64,000 nucleotides of DNA, taken from contig NZ_JACJST010000009.1 in the NCBI RefSeq assembly GCF_014698305.1, positions 1-64,000 on the forward strand, written 5' to 3'. How positions within the stretch are numbered: position 1 is the stretch's first letter; each line of letters begins with the position of its first letter. Below, one piece after another: positions 48,305 through 58,616 of this stretch. The stretch comes from Anabaena lutea FACHB-196 (GTDB lineage: Bacteria; Cyanobacteriota; Cyanobacteriia; Cyanobacteriales; Nostocaceae). The notes below the pieces were generated by a model. That model saw nothing but the letters and a program-made list of their open reading frames with translations, did not search any database and was not told the DNA's origin. The position numbers were made by a program, and so were the translations under genes.

Positions 48305-50365
48305 ATGGGCAAGGTAGTCGGCATCGACTTGGGTACAACCAACTCAGTAGTCGCCGTGATGGAGGGTGGCAAGCCGGTGGTGATTGCCAATGCGGAAGGA
48401 ATGCGAACCACCCCCTCCGTGGTTGGTTTTAGTAAAGAAGGTGAAAGGGTCGTTGGGCAAATGGCAAGACGACAAACCGTCCTCAATCCCCAAAATACCT
48501 TTTTTGCAGTTAAACGCTTTATTGGGCGCAAGTATGGCGAATTAAACCCAGATTCTAAGCGTGTACCCTATACCATCCGCAAAGATGAAATGGGCAGTAT
48601 TAAAGTTGCCTGTCCTCGTCTGAATAAGGAATTTGCCCCAGAAGAAATTTCGGCGATGATCCTCAAGAAATTGGCAGATGATGCTAGTCGCTATTTGGGG
48701 GAACCTGTGACTGGGGCTGTGATTACTGTTCCTGCTTATTTTAATGATTCCCAGCGGCAAGCAACCCGTGATGCGGGCAGAATTGCTGGTTTAGAGGTAC
48801 TGCGAATTCTCAATGAACCCACGGCGGCATCTTTGGCTTACGGATTAGATCGGGGTGACACAGAAACTATCCTAGTCTTTGACTTGGGTGGTGGTACTTT
48901 TGATGTATCGATTCTGGAAGTAGGTGACGGCATATTTGAAGTTAAATCCACTAGTGGAGATACTCAGCTAGGTGGTAATGATTTTGACAAAAAAATAGTT
49001 GATTGGTTAGCAGATGAGTTTTTAGAAGCAGAAGGTTTAGACTTAAGACGCGATCGCCAAGCCTTGCAACGTTTGATGGAAGCAGCAGAAAAAGCCAAAA
49101 TAGAACTTTCTGCCGTCAGCGTCACCGATATTAACTTACCCTTCATCACCGCCACAGAGGACGGTCCCAAGCACCTAGAAACTCGCATGACGCGATCGCA
49201 ATTTGAAGGCTTGTGCGGTGACTTAATCAGTCGAGTGCGAACCCCTGTAAAAAGGGCGCTCAAAGATGCCGGACTCTCTCCTGTAGATATTGAAGAAGTT
49301 GTACTAGTAGGCGGTTCCACAAGGATACCAATGGTGAAACAGCTAGTACGTGATTTAATTGGGACTGAACCCAACGAAAACGTTAACCCTGATGAAGTGG
49401 TGGCGGTGGGTGCAGCTATTCAGGCAGGGATTCTCGCAGGTGAACTCAAGGATGTACTGCTTTTAGATGTCACGCCTCTATCTATGGGCTTAGAAACCAT
49501 CGGCGGTGTGATGAAAAAACTTATTCCCCGCAACACAACTATACCAGTACGGCGCTCTGACATTTTTTCCACTTCTGAAAATAACCAAAATAGCGTCGAA
49601 ATCCACGTTGTCCAGGGTGAGCGGGAAATGGCAGCAAATAACAAGTCTTTAGGACGGTTCAAGCTGTATGGTATTCCGCCAGCACCAAGAGGTATCCCCC
49701 AAGTTCAAGTATCATTTGATATTGATGCTAACGGTATTTTACAGGTGACAGCCTTAGATCGCACCACTGGACGCGAACAGAGTATTACCATCCAAGGCGC
49801 TTCTACCTTGAGTGAGTCAGAAGTGAATCGCATGATTCAAGATGCTCAAAAATACTCCGAAGTTGACCGGGAACGCAAAGAACGGGTAGAAAAACGCACT
49901 CGTTCTGAAGCATTGATTTTACAAGCCGAACGGCAATTGCGAGAAGTAGCCTTAGAAATGGGGATGCAATTTGCCCGTAACCGTCGTCAACGCATTGATA
50001 ATATTTCTCGTGAACTGCGGGAAAGTTTAAAAGAAAATGACGATCGCGGAATTGACCAAGCTTACGCAGATCTGCAAGATGCTCTGTATGAGCTAAATCG
50101 AGAAGTCCGTCAGTATTATGCTGAGGATGAAGACGAAGACTTGTTTGGTGCAATCCGTGACATTTTCACTGGTGACAAAGAACGAGAACGGGATTCTTCT
50201 AGAGAAACCTATCGAGAACGTGATTCTTATAGCCGGGACTATGGTAGGGATAATGGCAGAGACTATGGTAGGGACAATCGTTCTTCCTCCTATGATAGCC
50301 GTCCAGCACCCAAGAAGCGTCCCAGCTACCAGGATAACTGGGATGATGAGGATGACTGGCTGTAA
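48305..50365 (+). CDS. Molecular chaperone DnaK, DnaK1-type
   Basis: 686 residues, longer than DnaK2 because of a basic/acidic tail (about 625-686: [31 protein letters not shown]). The ATPase ([34 protein letters not shown]) and substrate domain ([10 protein letters not shown]) are intact. Cyanobacteria carry several DnaKs; this length fits DnaK1. A DnaJ gene follows 202 bases downstream on the same strand and is its likely co-chaperone. Confidence 0.93.
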   Translation: MGKVVGIDLGTTNSVVAVMEGGKPVVIANAEGMRTTPSVVGFSKEGERVVGQMARRQTVLNPQNTFFAVKRFIGRKYGELNPDSKRVPYTIRKDEMGSIKVACPRLNKEFAPEEISAMILKKLADDASRYLGEPVTGAVITVPAYFNDSQRQATRDAGRIAGLEVLRILNEPTAASLAYGLDRGDTETILVFDLGGGTFDVSILEVGDGIFEVKSTSGDTQLGGNDFDKKIVDWLADEFLEAEGLDLRRDRQALQRLMEAAEKAKIELSAVSVTDINLPFITATEDGPKHLETRMTRSQFEGLCGDLISRVRTPVKRALKDAGLSPVDIEEVVLVGGSTRIPMVKQLVRDLIGTEPNENVNPDEVVAVGAAIQAGILAGELKDVLLLDVTPLSMGLETIGGVMKKLIPRNTTIPVRRSDIFSTSENNQNSVEIHVVQGEREMAANNKSLGRFKLYGIPPAPRGIPQVQVSFDIDANGILQVTALDRTTGREQSITIQGASTLSESEVNRMIQDAQKYSEVDRERKERVEKRTRSEALILQAERQLREVALEMGMQFARNRRQRIDNISRELRESLKENDDRGIDQAYADLQDALYELNREVRQYYAEDEDEDLFGAIRDIFTGDKERERDSSRETYRERDSYSRDYGRDNGRDYGRDNRSSSYDSRPAPKKRPSYQDNWDDEDDWL

Positions 50366-50390
50366 TTCAATTTTGGATTTTAGATTTTGC

Positions 50391-50433
50391 GGAAAGTTGC
50401 GTGGGCGGCTATGCCGACTTGAGCAAACTTTCC
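50391..50433. repeat. Dispersed repeat hairpin between dnaK1 and dnaJ
   Basis: GGAAAGTT (50391-50398) and AACTTTCC (50426-50433) enclose a GCGGCTATGCCG core. It belongs to the repeat class found in many Nostocales spacers. Confidence 0.7.
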
Positions 50434-50526
50434 AAGACGGATTTTGGACTTCGCTAAAATCTAAAATCAACTATTGACCAACGCTACTGTTGAGGAAATA
50501 GGTGACAGGTAACAGACTGACAACTA

Positions 50527-50554
50527 AATAACTAATAACTAATAACTGATAACT
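50527..50554. repeat. AATAACT/GATAACT heptamer array, 4 units
   Basis: Four heptamers end 13 bases before the DnaJ start, inside its 5' untranslated region. Confidence 0.75.
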
Positions 50555-50567
50555 GATTAACTGACTT

Positions 50568-51572
50568 ATGCAAAATTTGCAGAATTTTCGAGATTATTAC
50601 GAAATTTTGGGAGTAGATAAAGATGCCTCTAGCGAAGAAATTAAAAAGGTATATCGCAGGTTAGCAAGGCAATATCACCCTGATCTTAATCCCGGTAACA
50701 AGGAAGCAGAAGAAAAATTTAAGATTATCGGTGAGGCTTATGAAATCCTTTCCGACCCCAGCAGGCGATCGCAATACGACCAGTTTAGCCGCTACTGGAA
50801 ACAAAAAGGCTTTGCTGGTGGTAAACAAACACCAAAACCAAAAGGCTGGGGAGATCGTTCTAACAGCCGCAGCAGCAATCAGGAAGTAGACCCCAGTGAA
50901 TTTTCAGATTTTGAAAGTTTTATTAATCAAGTAATTGGTGTCAGCAGTCGCCAAGATACCAGAAATGGCTCAGGTTCTAGCACCTCTAGCACACCGAACG
51001 ACCCGTTTCGGACTCCCAGAACCAAAGTCGCATACACAGTCAACACCCCACCCCGCACCACTCGCAGGGATATAGAAGCCCGCTTGACTTTACCCCTAGA
51101 AAAAGCTTATCAAGGTGGTAATGAACGTATTCGCTTAGAAGATGGGCGATCGCTCGAAGTAACTATGCCCCCAGGTATGGTAACAGGCCAAACCATCCGT
51201 CTGCGAAATCAAGGCATTGGTGGCGGCGATTTATACTTAAAAATTACCGTTGACCCCCATCCGTTATTTAAAATAGAAGGCTCTAATATATTCTGTCAAG
51301 TTCCCGTGACTCCCAGTGAAGCAGTTTTAGGTGGACAAGTGGAAGCACCCACTTTAGATGGTCCTGTAAAAATGACCATTCCCCCCGCAGTCAGATCCGG
51401 TCAAAGATTTAGATTAGCAAATAAAGGTTATCCCGCAGAAGGTGGTAAACGCGGTGATCAATTAGTAGAAATTCAAATAGTCACACCGAAAAATATTACA
51501 GATGAAGAAAGACAACTTTATGAAAAATTGCGGGAAATAGAAACCTTTAAACCTCGCGCTGATTTAATTTAA
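50568..51572 (+). CDS. DnaJ-type co-chaperone (CbpA/DnaJ with C-terminal domain)
   Basis: 334 residues. The J domain (about 8-73) has the HPD motif (QYHPDLNPG) and ends in YDQFSRYW. A Gly/Ser-rich linker precedes two C-terminal beta domains; the cysteine-rich zinc fingers of classical DnaJ are absent, so it is type II/CbpA-like. It stimulates DnaK ATPase, with the upstream DnaK1 as natural partner. Confidence 0.9.
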   Translation: MQNLQNFRDYYEILGVDKDASSEEIKKVYRRLARQYHPDLNPGNKEAEEKFKIIGEAYEILSDPSRRSQYDQFSRYWKQKGFAGGKQTPKPKGWGDRSNSRSSNQEVDPSEFSDFESFINQVIGVSSRQDTRNGSGSSTSSTPNDPFRTPRTKVAYTVNTPPRTTRRDIEARLTLPLEKAYQGGNERIRLEDGRSLEVTMPPGMVTGQTIRLRNQGIGGGDLYLKITVDPHPLFKIEGSNIFCQVPVTPSEAVLGGQVEAPTLDGPVKMTIPPAVRSGQRFRLANKGYPAEGGKRGDQLVEIQIVTPKNITDEERQLYEKLREIETFKPRADLI

Positions 51573-52052
51573 TTGTCAGAATCAGGATGTCCAGGATTTA
51601 AGGAAGAACAGGATTAAGGGGTATTCTGTGTAATTAAAGGTTGTCCATTGTTCATCTAAAGTGTGCGTTTTTAGTTGTTTAATGGCGCGACTCAGAAAGA
51701 ATTTGTCTTCCTCAATACTCTTATGACTTTTGCGCTACCTGAACAAATTAACAATATTTCGCATCTTATACAATCCGAGTTTGAGTTAGAAATTTCTCCT
51801 AGACTTCTTGAGGGTGTAAATAAATAATTGTGATGTAGATAAAATATAAACTACAGGAATTACGCAACTGGCACAGTGATCGCTGAAATTAAGTTCACTT
51901 TGGGAACAAAGAACCTCACAAGAAAGCAGGACTTACGCAACTGGCACAAGCGATCGCCTCTTATAATCTAGAGAAATTTTTGTATTATTTGTATGATAAT
52001 GCAAATTGAAATGTAGTTCATTTACCTGAAAATATCTATACTTTTAGCCACC
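51573..52052. other. Intergenic region with 31-bp direct repeats
   Basis: 480 bases. Two copies of a motif containing TTACGCAACTGGCACA (51854-51884 and 51927-51957) stand in direct orientation, 73 bases apart, differing at a few positions. A 34-codon ATG frame (51723-51827, MTFALPEQINNISHLIQSEF...) is intact but unrecognised and may be a gene fragment. Confidence 0.65.
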
Positions 52053-53099
52053 CTAACTAGATTTAGAAAAAATGTGTACACTATTATCTGTTACAGATAA
52101 TTCTACCTTTGTACCTACTGCTAAGACTTGATTAGTCATGAGTCGTGCATGAATCTCTTTTCCAGAAAGGGTTTTTAAACAGTATTGATATTCCCGTCCT
52201 AAAAACCGCCGGGTAGTAATAACAACAGAAGCATCCGAAGCTGGTTTTAAAATTAAGTCTTCTTGACGGATCATAATTTCGCCAGAATCACAATTATGAT
52301 CAGCTGGTATGGTAAAATTACCAACTTCGGTTTCCCATAAATTACCTTGACGACGAGCAGGAATAAAGTTAGCTTGAGTGACAAATTCGGCCACAAATCG
52401 GGATGATGGATGGGTATAAATTTCTTCTGGTGTGCCTAATTGTTCTAAATTTCCTTGCTGCATGACTCCAACTATATCCGATATAGCCAGTGCTTCTTCT
52501 TGATCATGGGTGACGAAAATAGCTGAAGTCCCTGCTAATTTGAGAATATCTCGAATTTCTTCCCGCAATCTTAATCTAACTTGAATATCTAGATTACTTA
52601 ATGGTTCATCTAAAAGCATAATCTGGGGTTTTGGTGCTAAAGCCCTAGCTAAAGCTACTCGTTGCTGTTGTCCCCCAGAAAGTTCGTAGGGGTAGCGTTT
52701 TTCTAAACCTTGGAGTCTAACTAATTCTATAACTTCAGCGACTCGCTTTTGTTTTTGCTCTTTACTAAATTGTTTTAAGCCAAAAGCAACATTTTCTGAA
52801 ATATTGAGATGGGGAAATAGGGCATAGTCTTGAAAGACAACGCCGATATCACGCTGTTCGGGTGGTATGCTAATTGAATTATTACTAACTACCTGTCCAG
52901 CGATTTCAACTGTTCCTACTTGCAGACGTTCAAAGCCAGCAATTAATCGCAACAGTGTAGTTTTACCACAACCAGATGGGCCAAGTAATGCCAGTATGTC
53001 TCCTTGTTGCAATGTTAAAGATACATTATTAACTGCGGGAGAAACACTTTGGGAAAATTGCTTGGTGACATTCTGTAAATTAAGAATTGCTTGTTGCAT
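52053..53099 (-). CDS. futC: Ferric-iron ABC transporter ATP-binding protein
   Basis: 348 residues. Walker A GPSGCGKTT (K46), signature LSGGQQQRVALARAL, Walker B MLLDEPLSNLD and H-loop VTHDQEEA are intact. A C-terminal TOBE-like regulatory domain (about 240-348) is typical of FbpC/FutC. It energises iron(III) import across the plasma membrane. It follows futB by 35 bases on the same strand. Confidence 0.92.
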   Translation of the reverse strand: MQQAILNLQNVTKQFSQSVSPAVNNVSLTLQQGDILALLGPSGCGKTTLLRLIAGFERLQVGTVEIAGQVVSNNSISIPPEQRDIGVVFQDYALFPHLNISENVAFGLKQFSKEQKQKRVAEVIELVRLQGLEKRYPYELSGGQQQRVALARALAPKPQIMLLDEPLSNLDIQVRLRLREEIRDILKLAGTSAIFVTHDQEEALAISDIVGVMQQGNLEQLGTPEEIYTHPSSRFVAEFVTQANFIPARRQGNLWETEVGNFTIPADHNCDSGEIMIRQEDLILKPASDASVVITTRRFLGREYQYCLKTLSGKEIHARLMTNQVLAVGTKVELSVTDNSVHIFSKSS

Positions 53100-53134
53100 G
53101 GCTGAATTACAAAGGAAATACAGAGGACAGGAAA

Positions 53135-54751
53135 TTAGAACTTGGTTTGAATTTCTGGTTTAATATTAATTTTCTCTTTTTTGATATTTTCTTGAGATAA
53201 CACTAATAAAGTTGCACCTATAGAAACTAACAACATAGCTAATGAACCAGCAGCAGCATCGGCAAAGTCCACATTTTCTGTAGCTTGCCAAATTTGCACG
53301 GCTAAGGTAGTAAAACCGATGGGTGCTAATAGCATAGTTGCAGGTAGTTCTTTAATAGCTGTTAAAAACACCAAGACTGCACCACTTAATATTCCCGGTT
53401 GTACTAGAGGTAAGGTGACATCTTTTAAACTTTGCCAAGCTGTTCTCCCTAGACTTCGGGCTGATTCTTCTAGTTGGGGATTTACTTGTAAAAGTGAGGT
53501 GCGGACTGTTCCTACTGTTTGCGGTAAAAATAACACTAAATAGGCAAACACTAACATTGGTAATGTTTGGTATAAAAATGGCAGATAGTTAGCCCCAAAA
53601 AATACCAGAGATAAGGCGACAACAATTCCCGGTACACCAAAACCCAGGTAAGAACAGCGTTCAATCATGCCTGTAATTTTACTGGGGAAGCGAACTGATA
53701 AAATTGCCACGGGTAGGGCAAAAATAATGGTAGCTAAAGCCGCTAGTGCAGCAGCAGAAACCGAGTTAAGGGCAGATGGTAATAAGTTAGGAAAGTTGTA
53801 GCCGGTGTTGAATCCCCTGCTTAACCAAAATAAGGTGATACCTACTGGTAACACTACACCTAAGCTAGTAATGAGTAAACAAAAGGCCAAGGCTGGCCAT
53901 TTCCAAATGCCTAATTTGCTAATTTTCGGTGGACGTAGGGAAGCTGAACCACGACTATAATAAGCTGCGCGCGATCGCACTCGATACTCTAACCATAAAA
54001 TCCCCAGTACCAATATCACCAACATTAATGATAAAGCCGCTGCTGAATTCCGGTTAAAACTAGCTTTGTATTGCAGAAAAATTACCCTGGTAAAGGTATC
54101 AAACCGCATCAAAGAAGGTGTCCCAAAGTCTCGCAAAGCATACAAAGCTACCAACAACCCCCCGGCAATCATTGATGGTTTCAATTGGGGTAAAACCACC
54201 TTAAAGAAGGTTTCTCTCTTGCTATAACCCAAACTCTGGGCAGCTTCTTCCAAGGAAGGATCAATCCCTTGTAGTCCCGAACGGACACTTAATAGCAGAT
54301 ATGGATAGGTAAACAAAGTAATGGCTAAAACTGTCCCTGGAAAACCATAAATGGAAGGTAATTCTTCCACCCCCAAAGGTGCTAGTAACAACTGCAAAAA
54401 GCTACCCCGTGGCGCTAAAGTGGCAATTAAAGCAAAACTGCCCACATAACTAGGAACTGCTAAAGGTAATGTTGTCGTTATTAGCCAAAACCTACGTCCT
54501 GGTAAGTCTGTCCGCACCGTTAAAAATGCTAATGGCACAGCAATCAGTGCAGAAAATAAAGTCACTGTTGCTGCCATGGCCGCACTGTTAAAGAATACGG
54601 AGATATTGCGTGGGCGAGATATTAATTTCCATAATTCTTCCCCACCAATACCAATGGTACGGATGACTAAGTAAACTAACGGTAGAGCAATGGCTACTGC
54701 TACTACTCCAGCCGTTAAAGTTAGAAATAATGGAGGGCGAACCGATTTCAA
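53135..54751 (-). CDS. futB: Ferric-iron ABC transporter permease
   Basis: 538 residues, fused permease with about twelve transmembrane helices and two binding-protein-dependent transport motifs (EAAQSLGYSKRETFFKVVLPQLKPS and ESARSLGRTAWQSLKDVTLPLVQPG). The fused design matches FbpB/FutB. The stop and start of futA/futB are 3 bases apart; futC follows, so the three form one operon. Confidence 0.92.
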   Translation of the reverse strand: MKSVRPPLFLTLTAGVVAVAIALPLVYLVIRTIGIGGEELWKLISRPRNISVFFNSAAMAATVTLFSALIAVPLAFLTVRTDLPGRRFWLITTTLPLAVPSYVGSFALIATLAPRGSFLQLLLAPLGVEELPSIYGFPGTVLAITLFTYPYLLLSVRSGLQGIDPSLEEAAQSLGYSKRETFFKVVLPQLKPSMIAGGLLVALYALRDFGTPSLMRFDTFTRVIFLQYKASFNRNSAAALSLMLVILVLGILWLEYRVRSRAAYYSRGSASLRPPKISKLGIWKWPALAFCLLITSLGVVLPVGITLFWLSRGFNTGYNFPNLLPSALNSVSAAALAALATIIFALPVAILSVRFPSKITGMIERCSYLGFGVPGIVVALSLVFFGANYLPFLYQTLPMLVFAYLVLFLPQTVGTVRTSLLQVNPQLEESARSLGRTAWQSLKDVTLPLVQPGILSGAVLVFLTAIKELPATMLLAPIGFTTLAVQIWQATENVDFADAAAGSLAMLLVSIGATLLVLSQENIKKEKINIKPEIQTKF

Positions 54752-54754
54752 TTT

Positions 54755-55780
54755 CTACAAAACTCCCGCTTCCTGTAATAATTCCAAAGTTCCTGGCAAA
54801 TCATTCAAGTTTGTCAGGTTAATATTTGGTCGATTAATCTGGCTGAGTGGTACTTGGTTCGCTGGGCCTGCTACTCCTTTAACCAAGGGATATTCGTTAG
54901 TTTCTTTGGCGAAGTATGTTTGTGAACTCGGTTTGAGCAGGTAGGCAATAAATCTTTCTGCTTCGGCTTTTTGCTTGCTAGAGTCCATAATTGCCACCCC
55001 AGCGATGTTAATCATCGCTCCTGCGTCTTTTTTGGTGTAGTGAGTAGCTACAGGAACGTTAGGATTAGTTTTTTTGAAGTTAGCCAGGTAATAGTTGTTT
55101 ACTAAACCAATTTGAGTTTCGCCGCGTCCTAGTGCTTCGACAATTGCTGTATTATTGCGGTAATCCTTGACTCCGTTGGCTTTCATCCCTCGCAGCCATT
55201 GCAGAGTTCTTGGTTCTCCTTCTAGTACGCGCATTGCTGTCACAAATGACTGAAATGAGCCGTTAGTTGGGGCCCATGCCACTTTACCACGCCATTGTGG
55301 TTTGGTTAAGTCCAAAATTGAATTTGGCAGTTGGTTCTTTTTGACTAGCTTGGTGTTGTAGTTAAGGACACGGGCGCGTCCAGAAATACCCATCCAATGT
55401 CCCTTGGGTGAGCGGAAGCGAGAATCTACTTGGTTAAGTAAGTTGGGGGGAATGGTTTGTGTGCGCTTCTGTCTTTCTAAGGTTCCTAAGGCACCAGCAT
55501 CCTGAGCAAAAAATATGTCTGCACGGCTATTTTTGCCTTCTTCCAAAAGTGCGATCGCTAACTCAGCTGTATCACCATAACGCACTTGAATATTCAAGTT
55601 TAAATCTTTTTGTGCCTGTTCAAGCAATGGCTTAATCAGTTTTTCTCCTCTACCAGAATAGATAGTCAGGGTTTTTGTCTGCGCGTTCACACTCAGTCCT
55701 ATTCCCGAACTCAGCAGAAAAGCTAAAGCTCCAGCTGAAGCTTTCATCAATGTTGAATTTTTCAATGCTCTAGCCTCCAA
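54755..55780 (-). CDS. futA: Ferric-iron ABC transporter substrate-binding protein
   Basis: 341 residues. A signal peptide (ending SVNA) precedes a type II periplasmic-binding fold. GRGEKLIKPLL and ADIFFAQDAGALG and the conserved tyrosine pair in VNNYYLANF (Fe-ligand positions) fit FutA/FbpA. Both FutA1 (cytoplasmic-side in some cyanobacteria) and FutA2 are possible. First gene of futABC; the upstream region has a short AAGAATTCT palindrome (55863-55871) as a weak iron-box candidate. Confidence 0.9.
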   Translation of the reverse strand: MEARALKNSTLMKASAGALAFLLSSGIGLSVNAQTKTLTIYSGRGEKLIKPLLEQAQKDLNLNIQVRYGDTAELAIALLEEGKNSRADIFFAQDAGALGTLERQKRTQTIPPNLLNQVDSRFRSPKGHWMGISGRARVLNYNTKLVKKNQLPNSILDLTKPQWRGKVAWAPTNGSFQSFVTAMRVLEGEPRTLQWLRGMKANGVKDYRNNTAIVEALGRGETQIGLVNNYYLANFKKTNPNVPVATHYTKKDAGAMINIAGVAIMDSSKQKAEAERFIAYLLKPSSQTYFAKETNEYPLVKGVAGPANQVPLSQINRPNINLTNLNDLPGTLELLQEAGVL

Positions 55781-56873
55781 TTCACTTAACAGGTTTAACA
55801 GGAAAGTTTAGCAATAATTTCTCAGTCTTAACTAATACCATGAATTTGGACAATGAATCAATAAGAATTCTCAAAAACTTGGGATTTTTTCCCCATACTA
55901 AATGAAAAACTATCTTCCAATAAAGATATAGCAATTCCTATTCAGGTGCGGTACAAGCAGTAATAATTAAACGCAGATGGACGCAGATATAGCTTGCTTC
56001 CCGCAGGGTACGCAGATAATTGCGTACTTCATTAGACTAGGAAATGCTATAAACTTTTTTACGCAAGCTAGAACATCAGGAATCTAAACACTAATTCTAA
56101 GCGCCACAGCGCCTGTTATTTACGCCATGATTATTTTTTTATTTTCTATTTTTGATAAACTTTCTTAATTAAGCTCCAATAGATATTTGATAATACTTTT
56201 CATTAAACCAAATATATGGTTTAAATGCAACATTAAAAAAATGAAAACCATTATTATATAGTCCTTGGTGTGGGGTATCAAAATGTTTTCAAACAAAATT
56301 TCCTTATGGATGTTGACAGCTACAACTCTGACATCTCAAGCATTCTACGCACAAACAGCATAGCGATCGCTTACAAGTGCGGTGACAACTAAGTATCGGC
56401 CAACATTTGGATATATTGTATTTGCTTAAACAGAAAAAGACTGTTCTTAATGATGGCAGTAAAATTTAGGTCAGTTTGATTATTTCAGGAAATAGCCCAA
56501 TTTCTGGTGCTTTCTGGACAAAAACCTCAGCTTTCCCATTCACAGTCAGCACGAATTGGGTATTTTGTGGACTTGATTTGTTCTAGGTAAGTAGAAAGGT
56601 GCAAAAAAACAGAAGTAAGTAGGAAGGCACAAAAAAACAGAAGTATGTAACGAAAAGTAAATTTAGCTCAAACTCTCTTCCCTTCTGCCTTCTGCCCTCT
56701 GCCTCCTGCCTTGTCATAACGATCCGCGAACAGCCAGCCTTATATAACCAAATGTAAACTTGCTTAAAAACCTCTTCCCTCCTACCTTGTCATAACGACA
56801 ATTTTTAACGCCGACCTACTTAGTATTTGGCATGGCGCTGGAAAAAAGATTTAAAATATAAAAAAAACTGAAT
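55781..56873. other. Long spacer with decayed coding traces and tandem 28-bp repeat
   Basis: 1093 bases. ATG 56283 starts a 26-codon frame MFSNKISLWMLTATTLTSQA... that looks like an intact signal peptide followed immediately by TAG at 56361. The minus-strand frame 56466-56582 reads SPQNTQFVLTVNGKAEVFVQK..., protein-like but without a clear start. A tandem 28-bp repeat sits at 56589-56616/56617-56644. A 'GATGGACGCAGATATAGC' stretch near 55976 is a common spacer repeat. No intact gene is apparent. Confidence 0.6.
56589..56644. repeat. Tandem 28-bp direct repeat
   Basis: Two adjacent 28-bp units (56589-56616 and 56617-56644) share GCAAAAAAACAGAAGT-type ends with three mismatches. Confidence 0.8.
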
Positions 56874-57446
56874 TTGAGCAAAGTGACTCAAACAACCGTA
56901 AATCAAAATGGGGAAGTCCCACAAAGCAGCGCAACTACCTATTACTCCCTGCTAGGACTGCATCCCGGAACATCCGTAATTGATATCCGTCGCGCTTATC
57001 GAGAATTGAGCAAACTCTATCATCCAGATACGACGGAATTGCCTGCTAATATTGCTACAGCTAAATTTCAGCAAATTAACGAAGCTTACGCTACCTTGTG
57101 TAGCCCAGAGCGCAGATTAAGCTATGATTTGAAAATTGGTTACTCTCGATTTGGGGTAATTCAAGCACCTGCGGATTTAAACCATCCTGCTTCTCGACCT
57201 CATGATTGGTCAAAATCAGCTTACCTGGATGCTAGCGACCGCCCACTTTCCTCTGGTGAAATTTTTGTGTTATTTGTCTTGGGGTTAACTTTTGTCGGTT
57301 GTTTGCTACTAGCGATCGCGATCGCTGTTATTCGTGGTGAAGCCACTTTACATACCCACCTTTCTCAACCTCTGAATACACAACAGCAAATCACCCAAAT
57401 TTACCAACTAAATACACAGACAGCAAGTAAAATTAACAATCAATAA
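56874..57446 (+). CDS. J-domain protein with C-terminal membrane anchor
   Basis: 190 residues from TTG. The J domain (about 22-87: YYSLLGLHPGTSVIDIRRAYRELSKLYHPDTTEL) has HPD, so it can stimulate a DnaK. A single transmembrane helix lies at about 130-149, followed by a short tail. A membrane-tethered J protein recruits Hsp70 to the membrane. The start is the first TTG of the frame; there is no ATG near. A DUF3143 gene follows. Confidence 0.8.
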   Translation: MSKVTQTTVNQNGEVPQSSATTYYSLLGLHPGTSVIDIRRAYRELSKLYHPDTTELPANIATAKFQQINEAYATLCSPERRLSYDLKIGYSRFGVIQAPADLNHPASRPHDWSKSAYLDASDRPLSSGEIFVLFVLGLTFVGCLLLAIAIAVIRGEATLHTHLSQPLNTQQQITQIYQLNTQTASKINNQ

Positions 57447-57487
57447 TTGCTTAATCTAAAATCCCAAATCTAAAATCCAAAATAGTT

Positions 57488-57760
57488 ATGTCTATTCTGC
57501 CCTCTGATACACCTCTATATAGCCATCCTTTGCCACAAATTGAACAGTGGCTAAAAAATCAAGGTTGTCAACAAGATGAAACCGAACTTCATTGTTGGCG
57601 ATTGCAAAGACTTAGTTGGCAAGCAGAACTTTGGCTAGATATCGAGCAGATTACAGTCAGATATATCCAAGCCGGAGAAAACGGTCAAGACATCCAACGT
57701 TCTTTTAAATATTCTTTAAGTCGGGAAGATATAGAACAAGCTGTTTTTTCTGGGCCATAA
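57488..57760 (+). CDS. DUF3143 family protein
   Basis: 90 residues: SILPSDTPLYSHPLPQIEQWLKNQGC, HCWRLQR and the acidic centre WLDIEQITVRYI fit the small DUF3143 family conserved in cyanobacteria. Function unknown. It lies 41 bases after the J-domain gene, with which it is likely cotranscribed. Confidence 0.8.
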   Translation: MSILPSDTPLYSHPLPQIEQWLKNQGCQQDETELHCWRLQRLSWQAELWLDIEQITVRYIQAGENGQDIQRSFKYSLSREDIEQAVFSGP

Positions 57761-57768
57761 ATTGGGTA

Positions 57769-57824
57769 ATTCGTAATTCGTAATAGTGCTTACAGTCCCG
57801 CTAGGGATACGTAATTCGTAATTA
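57769..57824. repeat. ATTCGTA heptamers plus dispersed 39-bp module (copy 2)
   Basis: Two ATTCGTA units (57769-57782) lead into the 39-bp module (57778-57816), identical to 31090-31128 except for one base. It lies between the convergent DUF3143 and uppS genes. Confidence 0.85.
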
Positions 57825-57866
57825 GGAAAAACTCTTACCTGTAACCTGTAACCTGTAACCTGTCCT

Positions 57867-58616
57867 CTAAACCTTCCCAAATCGGCGTTCCCGCTGTTGG
57901 TAGACAGACAAAGCACGGTGAAACTCAACGCGGTCAAAATCGGGCCAAAGAGTATCAGTGATATAAATTTCGCCATAGGCCATTTGCCAAAGTAAGAAAT
58001 TTGACAACCGCATTTCTCCACTAGTACGAATGAGTAAATCAGGATCTGCTACTCCTGCGGTGTATAAATGACTTTCAAAAACCTCTTCAGAAATTTCTTC
58101 AGGTTGTAACAGACCTTGTTGCACCTTGAGTGCGATCGCTCGACAAGCTTGTACAATCTCCTGTCTACCCCCATAATTTGTAGCCACAGTAAACCGGATA
58201 CTGCGATTATCCTTAGTTTCTGCCATGGAGCGAGAAATTTCTTCTTGGAGTGCTTTTGGTAAAGCTTGCAAATTCCCCACAAACTGAATCTGCACATTTT
58301 CCTCGACCATTTCCCGCAGTTCTTGACGCAAAACTCGCTGAAACAGAGTCATCAAAAACTCTACCTCCTCCTGGGGTCTTTTCCAGTTTTCCGTAGAAAA
58401 AGCATACACAGTCAGTGCCTTAATTCCCCAATCCTTACAACAGCGGAGCAAATCCTTAATAGCATCTACACCAGCTTTATGACCCATAATCCGGGGTAAA
58501 CCTTGACGTTTAGCCCATCGACCATTGCCATCCATAATCACCGCAACGTGCTGGGGAAGTAGTTCTTTTTTTAAGTCAGGGGGTAAATATTGCAGTTCAG
58601 TATGTTTTGTTGTCAT
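57867..58616 (-). CDS. uppS: Isoprenyl transferase / undecaprenyl diphosphate synthase
   Basis: 249 residues. [14 protein letters not shown] (D29 catalytic) and GHKAGVD and the C-terminal [15 protein letters not shown]...TDTLWPDFD motif define cis-prenyltransferases. It makes undecaprenyl diphosphate, the lipid carrier for peptidoglycan and surface glycans. Its ATG overlaps the cdaA stop (4 bases), so translation is coupled to cdaA. Confidence 0.93.
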   Translation of the reverse strand: MTTKHTELQYLPPDLKKELLPQHVAVIMDGNGRWAKRQGLPRIMGHKAGVDAIKDLLRCCKDWGIKALTVYAFSTENWKRPQEEVEFLMTLFQRVLRQELREMVEENVQIQFVGNLQALPKALQEEISRSMAETKDNRSIRFTVATNYGGRQEIVQACRAIALKVQQGLLQPEEISEEVFESHLYTAGVADPDLLIRTSGEMRLSNFLLWQMAYGEIYITDTLWPDFDRVEFHRALSVYQQRERRFGKV

